Below, piece by piece: positions 1-11,472 of a DNA stretch of 64,000 bases. The notes under the pieces were generated by a model. It did not search any database. It was not told the DNA's origin and worked only from the letters and a program-made list of their open reading frames with translations. Source of the stretch: Merluccius polli (taxonomy: Eukaryota; Chordata; Actinopteri; Gadiformes; Merlucciidae); contig JAOPHQ010002037.1 of the NCBI GenBank assembly GCA_030340625.1, forward strand, positions 1 through 64,000, in the 5' to 3' direction. Numbering within the stretch: position 1 is the stretch's first letter; every line of letters starts with the position of its first letter. The position numbers and the translations under genes are program-made.

Positions 1-1
1 C

Positions 2-1662
2 GCCTTCAACAACAAAATCTCCCAAATCAACAGCTCCCTGACTGCCACCGTCAGCAACTCCTCCTCCCCCACCTCTCCTCCCTCACCACACCTACCCCCC
101 TTCCCTGACCTCCCGCCCTTCCCTCCTCTCACCGACTTCTCCCCTGTCGACTCCTCCCACATCCTGGACATCATCACCGCATCCAAGACAACCACCTGCT
201 CTCTCGACCCCCTCCCAACAACCCTAACCAAGGCCTGCCTCCCTGTCCTCCCTCACCTCACCACCCTCTTCAACCAGTCTCTATCCCTTGGTCACTTTCT
301 CACTGCCTACAAACTCGCCTCCATCACCCCCATCCTCAAAAAGCCCACCCTGGACCCAGCCAACCTCTCCAACTACCGCCCCCATCTCCAACCTCCCGTT
401 CCTCTCCAAAACCCTTGAACGCATCGTCGCCGCCCAACTCCACACCCATCTCCATTCCAATAACCTCTACAAACCCCTCCAGTCTGGATTCCGCCCACTC
501 CACAGCACCGAAACCGCCCTTGTCAAAGTCATCAATGATCTCCTCACCTCTGCTGATTCCGGTGCCCTCAACATCCTGTTACTCCTCGACCTTAGCGCAG
601 CCTTCGACACTGTGAACCACTCCATCCTCCTTCACAGACTGCGCCAACAGGGTGTTGAGGGCACTGCACTCGACTGGCTCACCTCCTACCTCACCAACAG
701 GCAACAATTCGTCTCCCTCTCTGGTCACACATCCACCCTCTCCCCAGTCACGCAGGGGGTCCCGCAAGGCTCAGTCCTCGGACCCCTCCTTTTCATCTGT
801 TACCTCTTCCCCCTTTGTCACGTCATCCGCTCACTCCACCTGGACTTCCACTGTTACGCCGACGACACCCAGATATACATCAGCACCAAATCCACCAAAA
901 ACCCTCCCCTCACCCACATCGAAACCTGCATCTCTACAATAAAATCATGGCTGGCCCACAACTTCCTCCAACTCAACAGCGAAAAAACAGAGCTCCTCCT
1001 CATAGGCACCAAATCCACCCTCAACAAAACCGGACCCATCTCACTCACCATCGGCGATTATCCTGGACCCCACCCTATCCTTCGATCCCCACGTCAGTTC
1101 CATCGTCAAGACCTCCTACTTCCACCTCCGCCGCATCGCTAAAATCAGACACTGCCTCTCCCCCCCTGCTGCTGAATCCCTCATCCACGCCTTCATCTCC
1201 TCCCGTCTCGACTACTGCAACTCCCTCCTCACTGGCATCACCTCTCATTCCCTCCATAGACTACAACTGGTCCAGAACTCTGCTGCCCGCCTCCTTACCC
1301 ACACCCGGTCCCGTGAACACATCACTCCCATTCTCCAATCTCTCCACTGGCTCCCCATCAAACAGCGCATCACTTTCAAGATACTCCTCCTCACCTTTAA
1401 AGCCCTCCACCACCTGGCCCCCCCCTACCTGTCTGACCTCCTCGTCCCCCACCGCCCCACCCGTGCCCTCCGATCCTCCTCCACTCTCTCCCTCACATTA
1501 CCCAGATCAAAACTCAAATCCTTCGGCGACAGAGCCTTCTCCCGCACAGCACCCTGACTCTGGAACTCTCTCCCCCAACCTGTCCGCGACTCACCCTCAC
1601 TTCTCACATTCAAGTCCCGTCTGAAAACCTTCCTCTTTTCCCAAGCCTATGATCTCTCCTAA
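2..1662 (+). pseudogene. L2 ORF2 reverse transcriptase, broken
   Basis: The sequence encodes the RT and C-terminal part of an L2 ORF2. Visible motifs are SNYRP near 375, DLSAAFDTVNHSILL near 600, PQGSVLGPLLF near 760, YADDTQIY (the catalytic YADD box) near 858, and SRLDYCNSLLTG and LQLVQNSAAR near 1200-1290. The C-terminus is FKSRLKTFLF followed by TAA near 1660. The frame moves three times: frame 2 up to about 381, frame 3 to about 1060 (an extra C in a C run is likely), then frame 1. A TGA interrupts the C-terminus near 1556. It is therefore a dead copy, read on the plus strand. Confidence 0.9.
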
Positions 1663-1731
1663 CCATAACTGCTGTCCTGTCCCTCCCCCCCGTATTCCAC
1701 TCCATCATCTTGCCCTTGTTGTCACTCCCCT

Positions 1732-1733
<2 letters not shown>

Positions 1734-1778
<45 letters not shown>
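1734..1778. repeat. Poly-C tract in L2 3' UTR
   Basis: An uninterrupted run of about 45 C residues lies between the ORF2 stop and the LINE tail. Such length may be affected by sequencing or assembly error. Confidence 0.9.
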
Positions 1779-1779
<1 letters not shown>

Positions 1780-1870
1780 TTTGTCTCTTCACCCTCTTGT
1801 ATGCGTCCTTGGGTCACTGAAAGGCGCAATATAAATACTATGTATTATTATTATTATTATTATTATTATT

Positions 1871-3189
1871 AAACTCAAGCCTTCTCTGTTGGGCATAGTT
1901 GCATTCTGCAGCATTTCGAGATCTTGATGCAAAAGCGATGGGCCGCTCCGTCCCATCAGGCATTCTGTGTGAGAGCACAGCACCGATACCATACGGGGAA
2001 GCATCGCAGGCAAGGTGCAGAGGGAGACTGGGGTCAAAGTGTGTCAAGACCTCCTCTGATGTGATGAGCTCTTTAGCAGTCTTAAATGCTCGTTCGCAGT
2101 CTTTCGACCACTTCCATTTCTTGCCCAATTGTAACAAACAGTGTACGGGGTGCAACACAGTGGAGAGGTTTGGCAGGAATTTGTGGTAGTAATTGATGAG
2201 GCCCAAGAATGAGCGCATCTGGCTCACATTTTCCGGCTTTGGTGCTCTCAGAACAGCATCGTTTTTGTCCTGAGATTTGTGGAGTCCATGTCTGTCAATG
2301 ATGTGACCACAATACTCAATTGAGTCTTTGAAGAATTCACATTTGTCCTTGTTGGCTCTCAATCCATACTCCTCCAATCTCGACAGAACTCTCTGTAGGT
2401 TTGTCAAGTGTGTCTCATCATCAACTCCAGTGACAATGATGTCATCCAGATAGCATTGGGTTCCCGATATCCCTTGGAGTACTTGGTCCATGGCGCGTTG
2501 CCATATCGCTGGGGCACTAGATATACCAAAGACCAATCTGTTGTATTGGTAAAGGCCTTTTGTGGTATTTATCGTCAGATACTTCCGTGAAGACTCCTCC
2601 ATTTCCATCTGTAAGTATGCCTGAGCAAGGTCTATCTTTGAGAAACGCTCTCCACCTGCCAGGGACGCAAATATATCATCAATGCGTGGGAGGGGATACT
2701 GGTCTGCATGCAGGACAGGATTCAATGTGACCTTGAAGTCACCGCAGATGCGTACAGCACCAGTCCTCTTGACCACGGGCACAATTGGTGTTGCCCATTC
2801 ACACCAGTCAACTTTGGAAAGAATACCTTGATCCTGTGCTGTAGTTCCGCCTCCACTTTTGGGCGAATGGCGTAGGGCACAGGACGAGCCTTGTGGAACT
2901 TCGGTGTCGCATTTTCCTCGAGAACAACCTGTGCTTTCAGGTGCTTCAGGGTGCCTATTCCATCTTGGAAAACCTGTGCAGACTGTGTCAGTATCCGTCT
3001 TAGTCTTTCATCTGTAGTGCTTCTGTTTTGCTTTGAGGTGATCTGCATTGCCTTTATTGACTGCCAGTTAAGATGAATGCTTCTCATCCATTCACGTCCA
3101 AATAAAGGTACACCCTCACTCTGCAGCACATACAACTCCAACTTTTGCTTGTCCTTCCCATGCTTCACTTTGACTTTCAATTTTCCCAT
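1871..3189 (-). pseudogene. Gypsy-1 pol: protease end, reverse transcriptase, RNase H start
   Basis: The frame 3189-2722 carries the protease-RT linker (LFGREWMRSIHLNW, then KARPVPYAIRPKVEAEL). A frameshift near 2780 leads into the RT frame that ends at the LINE insertion. RT motifs include KIDLAQAYLQME, FGISSAPAIWQ, the catalytic YLDDIIV (near 2440), SFLGLINYYHKFLP, and the RNase H start LACDASPYGIGAVLSH with IAFASRS. Reading ends in the ATT tail of the L2 element, so RNase H is truncated. Confidence 0.9.
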
Positions 3190-4163
3190 AGGAGAGATTT
3201 TCTGTGTATGTTTTCAGCATTACTGAGGTTGGCTTCAGTTTCACATTTGGAAATGTACTCACATAATCTTTGTGGGAGATGATTGAGAGGGCAGATCCTG
3301 TAGCCAACTCCATCTTTAATTTCACTCCCTCTACCTCAGGTGTCACCCATATGATGTTACGATCTGTCTCTTTAAGAGAATGAATTTTCAGACGTGACAA
3401 ATCTGCATTTGAATCACTTGAATCAGTTTCACTGACCTGATGTACATTCCTGTCCCTCTTTCCTATTTTCCTTTGGTATGATTTATTATCACTTTGCTTT
3501 GACTTGCACATTTTCTGTATGTGTCCAGTTTTGTTGCACTGTCTACAGTCTTTATCTTTGAACCAGCACTCAGTTGGGTCATGTAAATTTTTCTCACACC
3601 GAAAACATGACTGTGTTCTGTGCTTTGGTTTTGTGTGAAATGTATTCACAGAGCATTCTCCCATATTTTTTGTTTGCAATTGAATTGCATCTTTTGCAAC
3701 AGTTTCCATTGAAACGGCGATGTCATATGCCATATCTAGTGTTAGATCTCTCTTCGTCAATAGTCTTTTCTGTGTACTCTCATTGTCCAATCCGCATACA
3801 AGCCTGTCTCTGAGTGCATCCAAAAGTCCCGCCCCAAATTCACAATGTTCAGCCAATTTGCGCAGCTCTGCCATATATTCGGCTATAGACTCCGTCTTGT
3901 GCTGATTTCTCTTATGAAATCGGAAACGTTCAGCTATGACTAGTGGCTTCGGATTCAAGTGGCATTTTAGACGTTTTCTCAGACGGCTTATCCGGTATTG
4001 TGAGGCTACGTAGCAAATTGTACGTCTTAGCTCCCATCAGACTCAAAAGCACAGCAACCTTCTTCTCATCCTCCACTTCATTTGCCACACAGTATTGCTC
4101 GAGTCTTTCCACATAAGCAGACCAATCTTCTACAGTACTGTCAAAACAATCCATTCGTCCCAT
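3116..4163 (-). pseudogene. Gypsy-1 gag and protease, frame-shifted
   Basis: The first part starts at ATG 4163 and is gag-like (SAYVERLEQYCVAN). The frame slips near 3950 and continues through a retrotransposon gag domain (IAEYMAELRKLAEHCEFG) to two CCHC zinc knuckles near 3500-3605: CFRCEKNLHDPTEC and CRQCNKTGHIQKMC. A protease domain follows, but the expected Asp-Thr-Gly at the active site reads Ala-Thr-Gly-Ser (MELATGSALSII, near 3300). A catalytic aspartate change would inactivate an aspartic protease. This, together with the frame breaks, marks a dead copy. Confidence 0.85.
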
Positions 4164-4170
4164 ATTTCAA

Positions 4171-4740
4171 AACATTTTCACTTGTTTCGTTTCTTTTCAC
4201 TCACTGTTAAACTTTTACCCAGTCACTTCTTCCGTAGTTGTCATCACGCGTTCCCTTCTCCGTAGCGTTTCAATTAAAGCAGCAGCCATGCAGGTGGGCA
4301 AACAACGCGATTCTGACGGCCATCAAAGACACATTTGACCTGTCTTATGGAGCAATGCACCGCGGGGATACAACACGATTCTCGTCGCTAATTGTTATAT
4401 ATTAACTTCATGAATAACCGTAATAATGATGTCTAAACCAGGAGCTGCAGTCAACATAGCTTTACTGTTCAACATGCCTGAAAAGATAAAACACTGCGCA
4501 CACATAGCACCCATGCAACGCATACAACAAAAAGCAGTGCCTTCATTATGTGGGCATACCACATACATAACACTTTGTATATTACATAGTGTATTTTTTC
4601 TATAAAGCACATAAAGCATAGGCCTATATACATTTTTGCTAACGCTAGTAATTTCATACTATTCTCTACCTGTGATCTATGACTATTTCTTCAGATGGCA
4701 ACTTTAGCAAAGACTAGTCTAAGATGTAGACGTATGCAAC
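4171..4740. other. No gene recognised
   Basis: This stretch lies between Gypsy-1 and the apolipoprotein-L-like exon. It should contain the Gypsy-1 leader and the host intron. I saw no LTR pair, convincing exon or repeat. Confidence 0.4.
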
Positions 4741-4773
4741 ACATGCCTACAGAAATGTACAAAATATCTTACC

Positions 4774-6707
4774 ATGGTTTTTCTAAGTGCAGCCTTTCCT
4801 CCGACCGCTCCAATAGTCCTCCCAAGTTGCTGAAATACCGATGAGGCCAGGGTTCTGGTTATTCCATTTTGTTCATTAAAACTTGAAAATGTGAGTAGTA
4901 ATTCATCTAGAACTGGAGCATTACGATGGAATGTCGACAACTCATTGACAGGCTGCCATGTGTGGACCTTCTTCCACATGGCCAGAGCAATACGCCCTGC
5001 AAGGTATTCTCCATCAGCTTGGTCAGATTTCACTCGCTCCCTCTTGAGCTTTTCAATCAGCATCATGATTTCCTGTTCAATTTGATCACTCTTCTTTGCC
5101 ACCTTCTCTGCATTCTTCATGGTGCCACCAGAGACAAATTGTTCAATGAGCTGGGAGGTCACGCTGATTATGGTGCCGGTGCCCATTAGGGATGGGAATC
5201 GATTAGATTTTTACGATTTCGATTCTGCTTAACGATTCGGTTCTTTATCGATTCTCTTATCGATTCTCATTTGGAAAAAAAGGACAACAAACAGGTCGAT
5301 TAGCGTCATCTTTGTTTAGTTTAGTCATGACCTTACAAACCCAACAACAGTGAGGTCTTAACGTTAGTCCGGAGCGGATCGAAAACGTGACATTCAGAAA
5401 TCGGTATCGCATGCTGTGTGCGCACATTTTTTTGCATGTTGGAAGTATTTCCTCCCTTTGAGGAAATATCCACGTTGCAAGTATTGCAAGTTGCCCTGTT
5501 GTCGTCTTTTCTTGTGAAGGGTAGGGATGGGCATAATTAATCGATGATCGATCATTGATCGTTAAGAAATGTGTCGATCAATTTATATTGTTATCGATCA
5601 AAAGGACGTTGTGTTGCATACTGTGAGTCTTGAAGCGGTGCCCGGTGATCGCGGCTTTAGTTCCCTGTGTCTGATCGCTGTAATTCGGAGCGTGAATATC
5701 TGTTGAATATCTAATATCTTTCTAACTTTAAAAAACACTTTAGTATTGTTTAAGCCGATAGTCGCACATCCCTCGTAACTATGCCGTGAAGGTGAACCCT
5801 CCTGGACTCCGCTATTAACATGAACCGCTCCGCCGGAGGAGCCGCACATCCACACGCACCGGACACCAAAATACAAACACACATGTTTTACATTTGATTG
5901 CTTTTAAATAAAGTTGTGTGCAGTTATACGGTTAAATACGATTATTGATTAATGACCGATCGCGTACTGCGGTCAAGACAGCTGTCTCTCGGTTTCGCGT
6001 GGTCAAGCCAGCCGCTCCAACATTTTCAATATTTCCATAAATGTGACATTTCAGCAAAACGTTCAGCCTCATATATGTTTTCTGACTAAGGTATTGCTTT
6101 TAGATAGTTCATGCAATTGTTTCTAAATGTGTGGCTCATCTTTTTGTCGCGAGCCTTTTCCAAGCGCCGGCCGCATATTGTATAGGCATATGTCGGCCTT
6201 TTTTCCCTTTTTTTCAAAACAGTTATACAGTTTAATGCCCACTTTTACTGCCTTGTTTGATTATTGTTGGCCGATACGTAGGCTACTTATTGTAATTGGA
6301 ATACAGATTTAGTCTGCTGGCTGCACTGGAGTCGCTACGCAACGTGCGTGGTGACGTCATTCGCGTCCACTGGAATCGATAAGGGAATCGTTTGCAAAAT
6401 TGGCAAACGATTCCAAGGAATTGAAACACTGGGAACCGGTTCTCAACAAGAACCGGTTTTCGATTCCCATCCCTAGTGCCCATGTACACGCCCCCCAGAA
6501 TACCCAGAAATGGGCCTGTGGCCCCTGTGGTGCAGAAGGTGGCCAGCGTGGCCCCTACCAGACACAGGGCACCCAGGACCCGGCATTACATTTTTCCCTG
6601 AGGGCCTCCAGTTCCTTCACCAGCTCCCACAGATGCTTCGCACATTGCTCCTTCTGCATCAGCCATGACAAGACCTTGTGGAGGAGTTGGTCTGCAGTGT
6701 CATCCAT
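4774..6707 (-). pseudogene. Apolipoprotein-L-like host exon, split by hAT
   Basis: On the minus strand, ATG at 6707 opens a helical N-terminus (TADQLLHKVLSWLMQKEQC, LWELVKELEAL). A glycine-rich hydrophobic stretch follows (GPFLGILGGVYMGT, to 6484), then the hAT element. After it come GTGTIISVTSQLIEQFV and a charged helix (KKSDQIEQEIMMLIEKLKRE). The sequence reads across to CCATG|GTAAGAT near 4773, a consensus 5' splice site, so an intron should follow on the left. The architecture (amphipathic helices around a Gly-rich membrane hairpin) resembles fish apolipoprotein L; that assignment is by eye. Near 6570 the frame also shifts by one base, so the copy is probably non-functional even without the insertion. 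The other exons were not found. Confidence 0.5.
5187..6475. mobile_element. Non-autonomous hAT element, copy 1
   Basis: The element begins TAGGGATGGGAATCGA and ends TCGATTCCCATCCCTA, giving imperfect terminal inverted repeats. It is flanked by a perfect 8-bp duplication, GTGCCCAT, at 5179-5186 and 6476-6483. An 8-bp duplication and these ends fit the hAT superfamily. No transposase was recognised in its 1289 bp. A near-identical copy in the opposite orientation lies at 20912-22210. It sits inside the apolipoprotein-L-like exon. Confidence 0.9.
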
Positions 6708-6749
6708 GATGGGGTTCTCTTCCTCTTCTCCTCCTTTATTCTATAGTAC

Positions 6750-7369
6750 ACTACTAGGTGACGAGGTGAAATGCTACATGATAATCGTCTGTACAGACAG
6801 AAAGAGGGAGGGGGTTACGAATTACGATAGGTTGTATCCAAGGAAACTCAAGTTAGAACAAATTGATTCATCAGTCGATTCAGGGAAGCGATTTAGTCAA
6901 GAAAACGGTTGGGTTATAAATGATGTCATCAGTTTGATAATCAAAGATTTATTCTGAATAGCAGATTTAGTACAAACAGGGTTTTCCTAGGATTTGGGAC
7001 TAGGATTATTTAAAACTGCATTACTTGACATGTGTATCTACCACTAGATGGTACAGTGAGACTTTTTTTAAAGATTGTTTTTGTACATTGAAGGTTCTTC
7101 AACTTAAATTTGGTTTTATTTTGTAGCCTACGCTCTATCACCTTCTTGACCTAAATGAAAAACAGTACTTGCAATATTATAGATGTATTCATTTTTCACC
7201 AATGGTGTTTTTATGGCCCCCCAAGCCCCCGTGCAAAATATGAATTATGAAAAATATCAGACACAGGAAATCTATTTGTTAAATCTTAAATCTTCAAGTA
7301 AATTTTCTAAAAAGGCAAAATTGTATGTTAGTCTTGCACCGTAGTTAATATTTCTCTTGTTTTGTTCAA
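6750..7369. other. No gene recognised
   Basis: This is AT-rich sequence between the host exon start and the LINE remnant. It may hold the host promoter and 5' UTR, but nothing specific can be supported. Confidence 0.4.
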
Positions 7370-7860
7370 TTATTTAGACTTAGAGAGACTTTATTTGTCA
7401 TTTGGATTTGCATCAAAAATAAATGTCATTTCAATGGCACATAGCACAACAGGAATAGAGGAGAGGCAGTATGTACAGTCAAAAATAAATAAATAAATAT
7501 GTATATTTAATATATTATATATTTATTTATATTAAAAAAAACCTGTAGATAATATAGTACCATTTTGGTTGCCTATGTAAAATAACCTTTGTATATAATA
7601 CAAATAAGAATAATTTGATAAATATATCTTTTGTATATAGAACAGATACAAATAACGCAATATAAAGATATTATCAAGGATAAATATAAGGTGTCTAAGT
7701 CGGTTATACATTGTTCAGCAATCTTATGGCATATGGGAAGAAGCTGTTGTTGAGTCTGGCTGTTCTGCTCCGCAGGCTGCGGAATCTCCTTCCAGAGGCC
7801 AGTAGTGAGAACAGGCCATGGTGGGGGTGGGAGGAGTCACCAACGATGTTATGAGCCCTG
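7370..7860 (-). pseudogene. LINE C-terminal fragment and 3' UTR
   Basis: On the minus strand 7860-7708 encodes the typical C-terminal tail of a fish LINE ORF: AHNIVGDSSHPHHGLFS, LLASGRRFRSLRSRTARL and NSFFPYAIRLLNN, then a stop. The following AT-rich stretch down to about 7370 (near CTTTATTTGTCATTTG) looks like its 3' UTR. The Harbinger element at 7861 interrupts the upstream side. The clade was not determined. Confidence 0.75.
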
Positions 7861-8095
7861 GGGCCGTATTCACAAAGGATCTTAGCGCTAAAAGTAGCTC
7901 CTAACTGGCGAATTTAGGAGAAACTCCTAAAAATAATGGGCGTGTCAGTCTTAAATTTAGGACTCCTAATTTTTTTCACTAAGAGCAATTCACAAAGGAT
8001 CTTAGGCCTAAAAGTAGCACCTAAGTCTAGGAGAGCTTAAAAGTCCTCGAGAGGACTCCTAACTCACTAAGACCTATTCACAAAGAATCGGAAAA

Positions 8096-8476
8096 TGACT
8101 GCGAGACGAAATGTTTTGGAGACAATGGAAGACTGTGAATTGATCAAGAGATATAGGCTAAATCGTGAGGGTATAAAACTTGTTGTGGAATTAGTGCGGG
8201 ATGCAATAACATCCCCGACTAACAGGAATAACTTGATTAGGAAATAAAATGTTTGGCAACACTACGATATTTAGCAACAGGGAAAATGCAACTTTGCAAT
8301 GCCGACGATTTAGGAATATCGCAACCATCAGTCAGCTATAAACCGAACCATCAACGCGCTCTGTAGACCACATATCAATTCAATTAAATTCAAACTTTAT
8401 TAAGGACACATCTCATGAAAGGTCCATAACACCAACACAACACAATAATAATAAAATAATAAAAATAGAATAAAAA

Positions 8477-8566
<90 letters not shown>

Positions 8567-9330
8567 GTAGCCTACATATAGGTAATACACACACACACAC
8601 ACACACAATTCCACAATGATCATATAGGCCTATTTACATACAGGCTAGAAGAGCTGACAGAGCTCAGTTCAAAGTTGGTTAAGGCTGAAATAATACCATT
8701 AATATCATCCAACAGTTTATCCGGTTTCCTTTGGACAATCAACAACTACACATGATCAAAGCCAACTTCATGGCAATTGCAGGTATGGCCGGTGTGGTCG
8801 GTGCTGTTGACGGGACGCACATACAAATAATTGCGCCATCAAAAGATGAGGACGTGTTCGTCAATAGAAAGAAAGTAGCCTACATTCCATCAACACGCAG
8901 ATTGCTTTTGATGCAACTTTTAACATTCTTGATGTTGCGAAGTGGCCTGGGTCTACCCATGATCCGCGTATTTTAATGGGGAGCGGTCTGAGGCGTGAGG
9001 CACCATGTACCAGTTGGGTGTCTTGCTGGGTGACAGTGGCTGTCCCTGCAAGACGTCTTGACACCCTATCTCAGTCCACAACCGGGAGCACAGTTAAAGT
9101 AGGCTATAACATGCAAGTGATTACGCAGATTACGATTAGTCCTATGCGTAAAAAACATCGTATTAGCTCTTTGTCGCCTTTTATTTGTTGAATCCATATT
9201 TATTATTGTTTGCTGTGTTCCTCCATATATGTTAGGGCACACAAAAATACACAAAATCTTGTGGAGAGAGGATGTGATCACAGTGATCACTGTATGCGCC
9301 ATTCTCCACAACCGGTATGGGCTTTTATTA
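8096..9330 (+). pseudogene. HARBI1-like Harbinger transposase, broken
   Basis: The ATG at about 8096 begins a HARBI1-like N-terminus (TMEDCELIKRYRLNREGIK, VVELVRDAITSPT). Frame breaks follow near 8240. The middle is interrupted at about 8378-8690 by LINE-tail-like sequence with CA and TA microsatellites. The catalytic half resumes at about 8731 with GMAGVVGAVDGTHIQIIAPS, holding the first Asp of the DDE triad. It continues in other frames through a segment encoding STHDPRIL and GSGLRR. A C-terminal piece near 9240-9310 encodes KILWREDVITVITVCAILHN. It cannot make a transposase as it stands. Confidence 0.85.
8476..8610. repeat. CA/TA compound microsatellite
   Basis: An AC run (8476-8503) passes into an AT run to about 8562, with a second AC run at about 8588-8607. 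It lies inside the insertion that splits the Harbinger transposase. Confidence 0.95.
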
Positions 9331-10339
9331 AAAGTGTTGAATAGTGGAGATATGCTCATTGAATAATAGTTTGCAGGGTGCTTTTAATTGCCTCCTTGAA
9401 TTAATGCAATTTACGTATTTTTATTGTTTTTATTGTTTATCTCTCTCTCTCTTTAACGTGCATAGGCTACAACGTCATTATCGTGGTCTGCACAAACTTG
9501 TCATCATGCGTGTATTCTGCTAACTGCACTGTCCATAACTATTTGATAGGAATGTCTAGCCGAGGCTACTTCCTTGTTCTTCGGTGTTTCAGTGGGCTCG
9601 TTTCCACAGAGACCGCCTGCTCTGAACAACCAATCACCGTACAGACCGCTTCCAAACTCGTGCACGAGAATCGACGTAATCCATAGCAACGGCGCGTCAC
9701 TCTTAGTTCACTCTTAGTGATTTATCCTTAGTATGAGTAGGTCTCAGCGGCTTTGTGAATAACTTTTAAGAAAAAACTCCTACATCAAATGTTTTAGCGC
9801 GAGTTAGGAGCACTCCTAGCGGTAAGATAAAATGCTTTGTGAATACGGCCCCTGGTCAACAACCAATCATTGTTATTAAAGTCAGTGACGCAACTTATTT
9901 GGAGCATGTATCGTTCGACAGGAGTTTGAAAATGTGGATTTTTATGTTGAATTTGTATTCAGCATTAGGCTAGGCCTGCACATTTGGACCTAAGGGGCAA
10001 GTTAATTGTGCTGCCAGCAAAACAGGAGCCTCATGTACGAAGGTTGCGTAGGCACAAAAACGTGGCGTACGCAAAAAAAAATGGCGTTCCACGCTCACGT
10101 TCAGATGTATGAAACGTGAAATGACCGTGGAAATGTGCGGTGCCTCACGTCAACTTCATAGCTGGCGTACGCACGTTTCTACAGCTATTGTTCCTTTGGC
10201 GACACTTAGAGGTGACGCTGGGAAACTGTTAATAATGTCAAAAACAATTAGTCATCAGAGTGATGTGCACATCAGAGACACACTTATGAACAACTAACAC
10301 ACCCACCGTGTTTGCAATTATACGGGTGGATATAAACGC

Positions 10340-10500
10340 ATGCGCAATGTGATGAAGAAAATGGTATTACCGATGGCAGCGTTAGCGTTGTTAGAGGACC
10401 TTGCAAATGGTGCAATCCGACGTGAGCGAGTATTTAGGGAGCGCGAGGATTTACTTGCAAACTTTGACAATTGGCTCATAAGCCGATTTCGAATGTGCGA
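10340..10500 (+). pseudogene. Harbinger transposase N-terminal remnant
   Basis: This short frame reads through RRERVFREREDLLANFDNWL and ISRFRM, the N-terminal hallmark of HARBI1-like transposases. It stops soon after, and the catalytic part is missing from the element. Confidence 0.7.
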
Positions 10501-10533
10501 CAAAGTATGCGAAGTATGCGGGAGTTATTAGCG

Positions 10534-10785
10534 TTACGGAATTTGCTCAAAAACAGCGCCACCTAGTGGTCTTCCAAGTGTGCGGCATGAAAGTGACGCA
10601 TAGAATATATTCCTCCGCTTCACCTCCACCTTCAGATACGACCACTTATTTTTCACCTGTGTGTGTGCGCTGCTCGGACCCCACTGCATGTACCGCCTCA
10701 CACACACACTCCCACTCATTTCCTTCCTCTTCATATTGATCCCTGCTGACAGGGGACCACAGAGAATCTCCCTCCGTGGCTCCAC
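10534..10785 (-). pseudogene. SANT/Myb-like second Harbinger protein, remnant
   Basis: On the minus strand a short frame contains VKNKWSYLKVEVKRRN, which resembles the trihelix/Myb-like DNA-binding protein that Harbinger elements carry beside the transposase. Its divergent orientation relative to the transposase remnant fits that layout. Only a fragment remains. Confidence 0.5.
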
Positions 10786-11040
10786 GTCATCACCACAATC
10801 TCCAACTCGGACTCTGTGAAATGTCTTTTCTTTCCTTTGGTCATGCTTGTGTTACACCCATAGAGTGCAAGCTGACTCAAGGGTTGGCATATTTTAGAAA
10901 AGATGTTATTCTGAAAGAATCAATTAAACAAAAAGACAAGTGAGTCGGCTGGTCTTTAGTGGCTTCATGGTCCCGGTTAACTGCCGACTGAAGAACGCAG
11001 CGCAGCCCACCGTTTATATAGCCGCGGGTGGTCTCGTGCC

Positions 11041-11041
11041 T

Positions 11042-11078
<37 letters not shown>
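11041..11078. repeat. (AAT)n microsatellite
   Basis: About twelve AAT units lie inside Harbinger 2. Confidence 0.95.
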
Positions 11079-11079
<1 letters not shown>

Positions 11080-11472
11080 GCTTAAAATTGAATGGGGGGT
11101 GTCTGTAAAAATGCCAAATAAAGTCCATACATATAAAATAACACATTTAAGTAAGTGGCAATAATATATAAATATCCTCTGTACCACACTTGCTTGTTTT
11201 ATGTGATCGGATAGAGGTGAATCTCAGGTCCAGGGCCTATTTACATAGGTTTGCATATTTAAATGGGGGCGTGGACAGGGAGGTGTTTGCCACATCTGCA
11301 CGTGCGCTCAGTTCCACGTTGATCGGGATGTACAAAAGAAACGCGCTCGGATCCATGCGTACGCACACTTCCATACATCTGAATTTATTTGTGCGTACGA
11401 CATTTTCGGGGTTTTGGCGTACGCCAAAATCCACGCACAAATCCACGCAAGCCTTCGTACATGAGGCCCCAG

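Larger units (their letters stand above)
1..1870 (+). mobile_element. L2-type LINE, 3' part, inserted in Gypsy-1
   Basis: This is a non-LTR retrotransposon of the L2/CR1 group, cut at its 5' side by the window edge. It carries the end of ORF2 and a short 3' UTR with a poly-C tract. The tail has the L2 form (GGCGCAATATAAATA followed by ATT repeats at about 1847-1870). Directly after the tail, minus-strand Gypsy RNase H sequence begins, so the LINE landed in that older element. The other half of the Gypsy element must lie left of the window. Confidence 0.9.
1871..4170 (-). mobile_element. Gypsy-1: Ty3/Gypsy LTR retrotransposon, 5' half
   Basis: On the minus strand the order is gag, zinc knuckles, protease, reverse transcriptase and RNase H start, the normal Ty3/Gypsy order. 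The element is interrupted by the L2 LINE at 1870, so the rest of pol and the 3' LTR are not in the window. I could not identify a 5' LTR or a primer-binding site in 4170-4700. Confidence 0.88.
7861..9851 (+). mobile_element. PIF/Harbinger DNA transposon 1
   Basis: The ends are perfect inverted repeats of at least 17 bp: GGGCCGTATTCACAAAG at 7861 and its complement ending at 9851. A 3-bp duplication CTG flanks both sides (7858-7860, 9852-9854). Subterminal copies of the ATTCACAAAGGATCTTAG motif recur near 7988. Broken transposase lies inside. Three-base duplications and a HARBI1-like transposase define the superfamily. Confidence 0.9.
10026..11469 (+). mobile_element. PIF/Harbinger DNA transposon 2
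   Basis: The ends GAGCCTCATGTACGAAGG (10026) and CCTTCGTACATGAGGCCC (to 11469) are inverted repeats, with a CAG duplication at 10023-10025 and 11470-11472. Many copies of GCGTACGC/GTACGCA occur subterminally on both sides. Remnants of both standard Harbinger proteins lie inside. It is a different family from the neighbour at 7861. Confidence 0.85.

Noticed and set aside
5598..5882. 94-codon frame in hAT copy 1, with a similar frame at 21505-21807
   Set aside because: The similarity only reflects that the two hAT copies are nearly identical. No domain or start context supports a gene.
8390..8623. Long frames of Tyr/Ile and Cys/Val repeats
   Set aside because: They are translations of CA and TA microsatellites.
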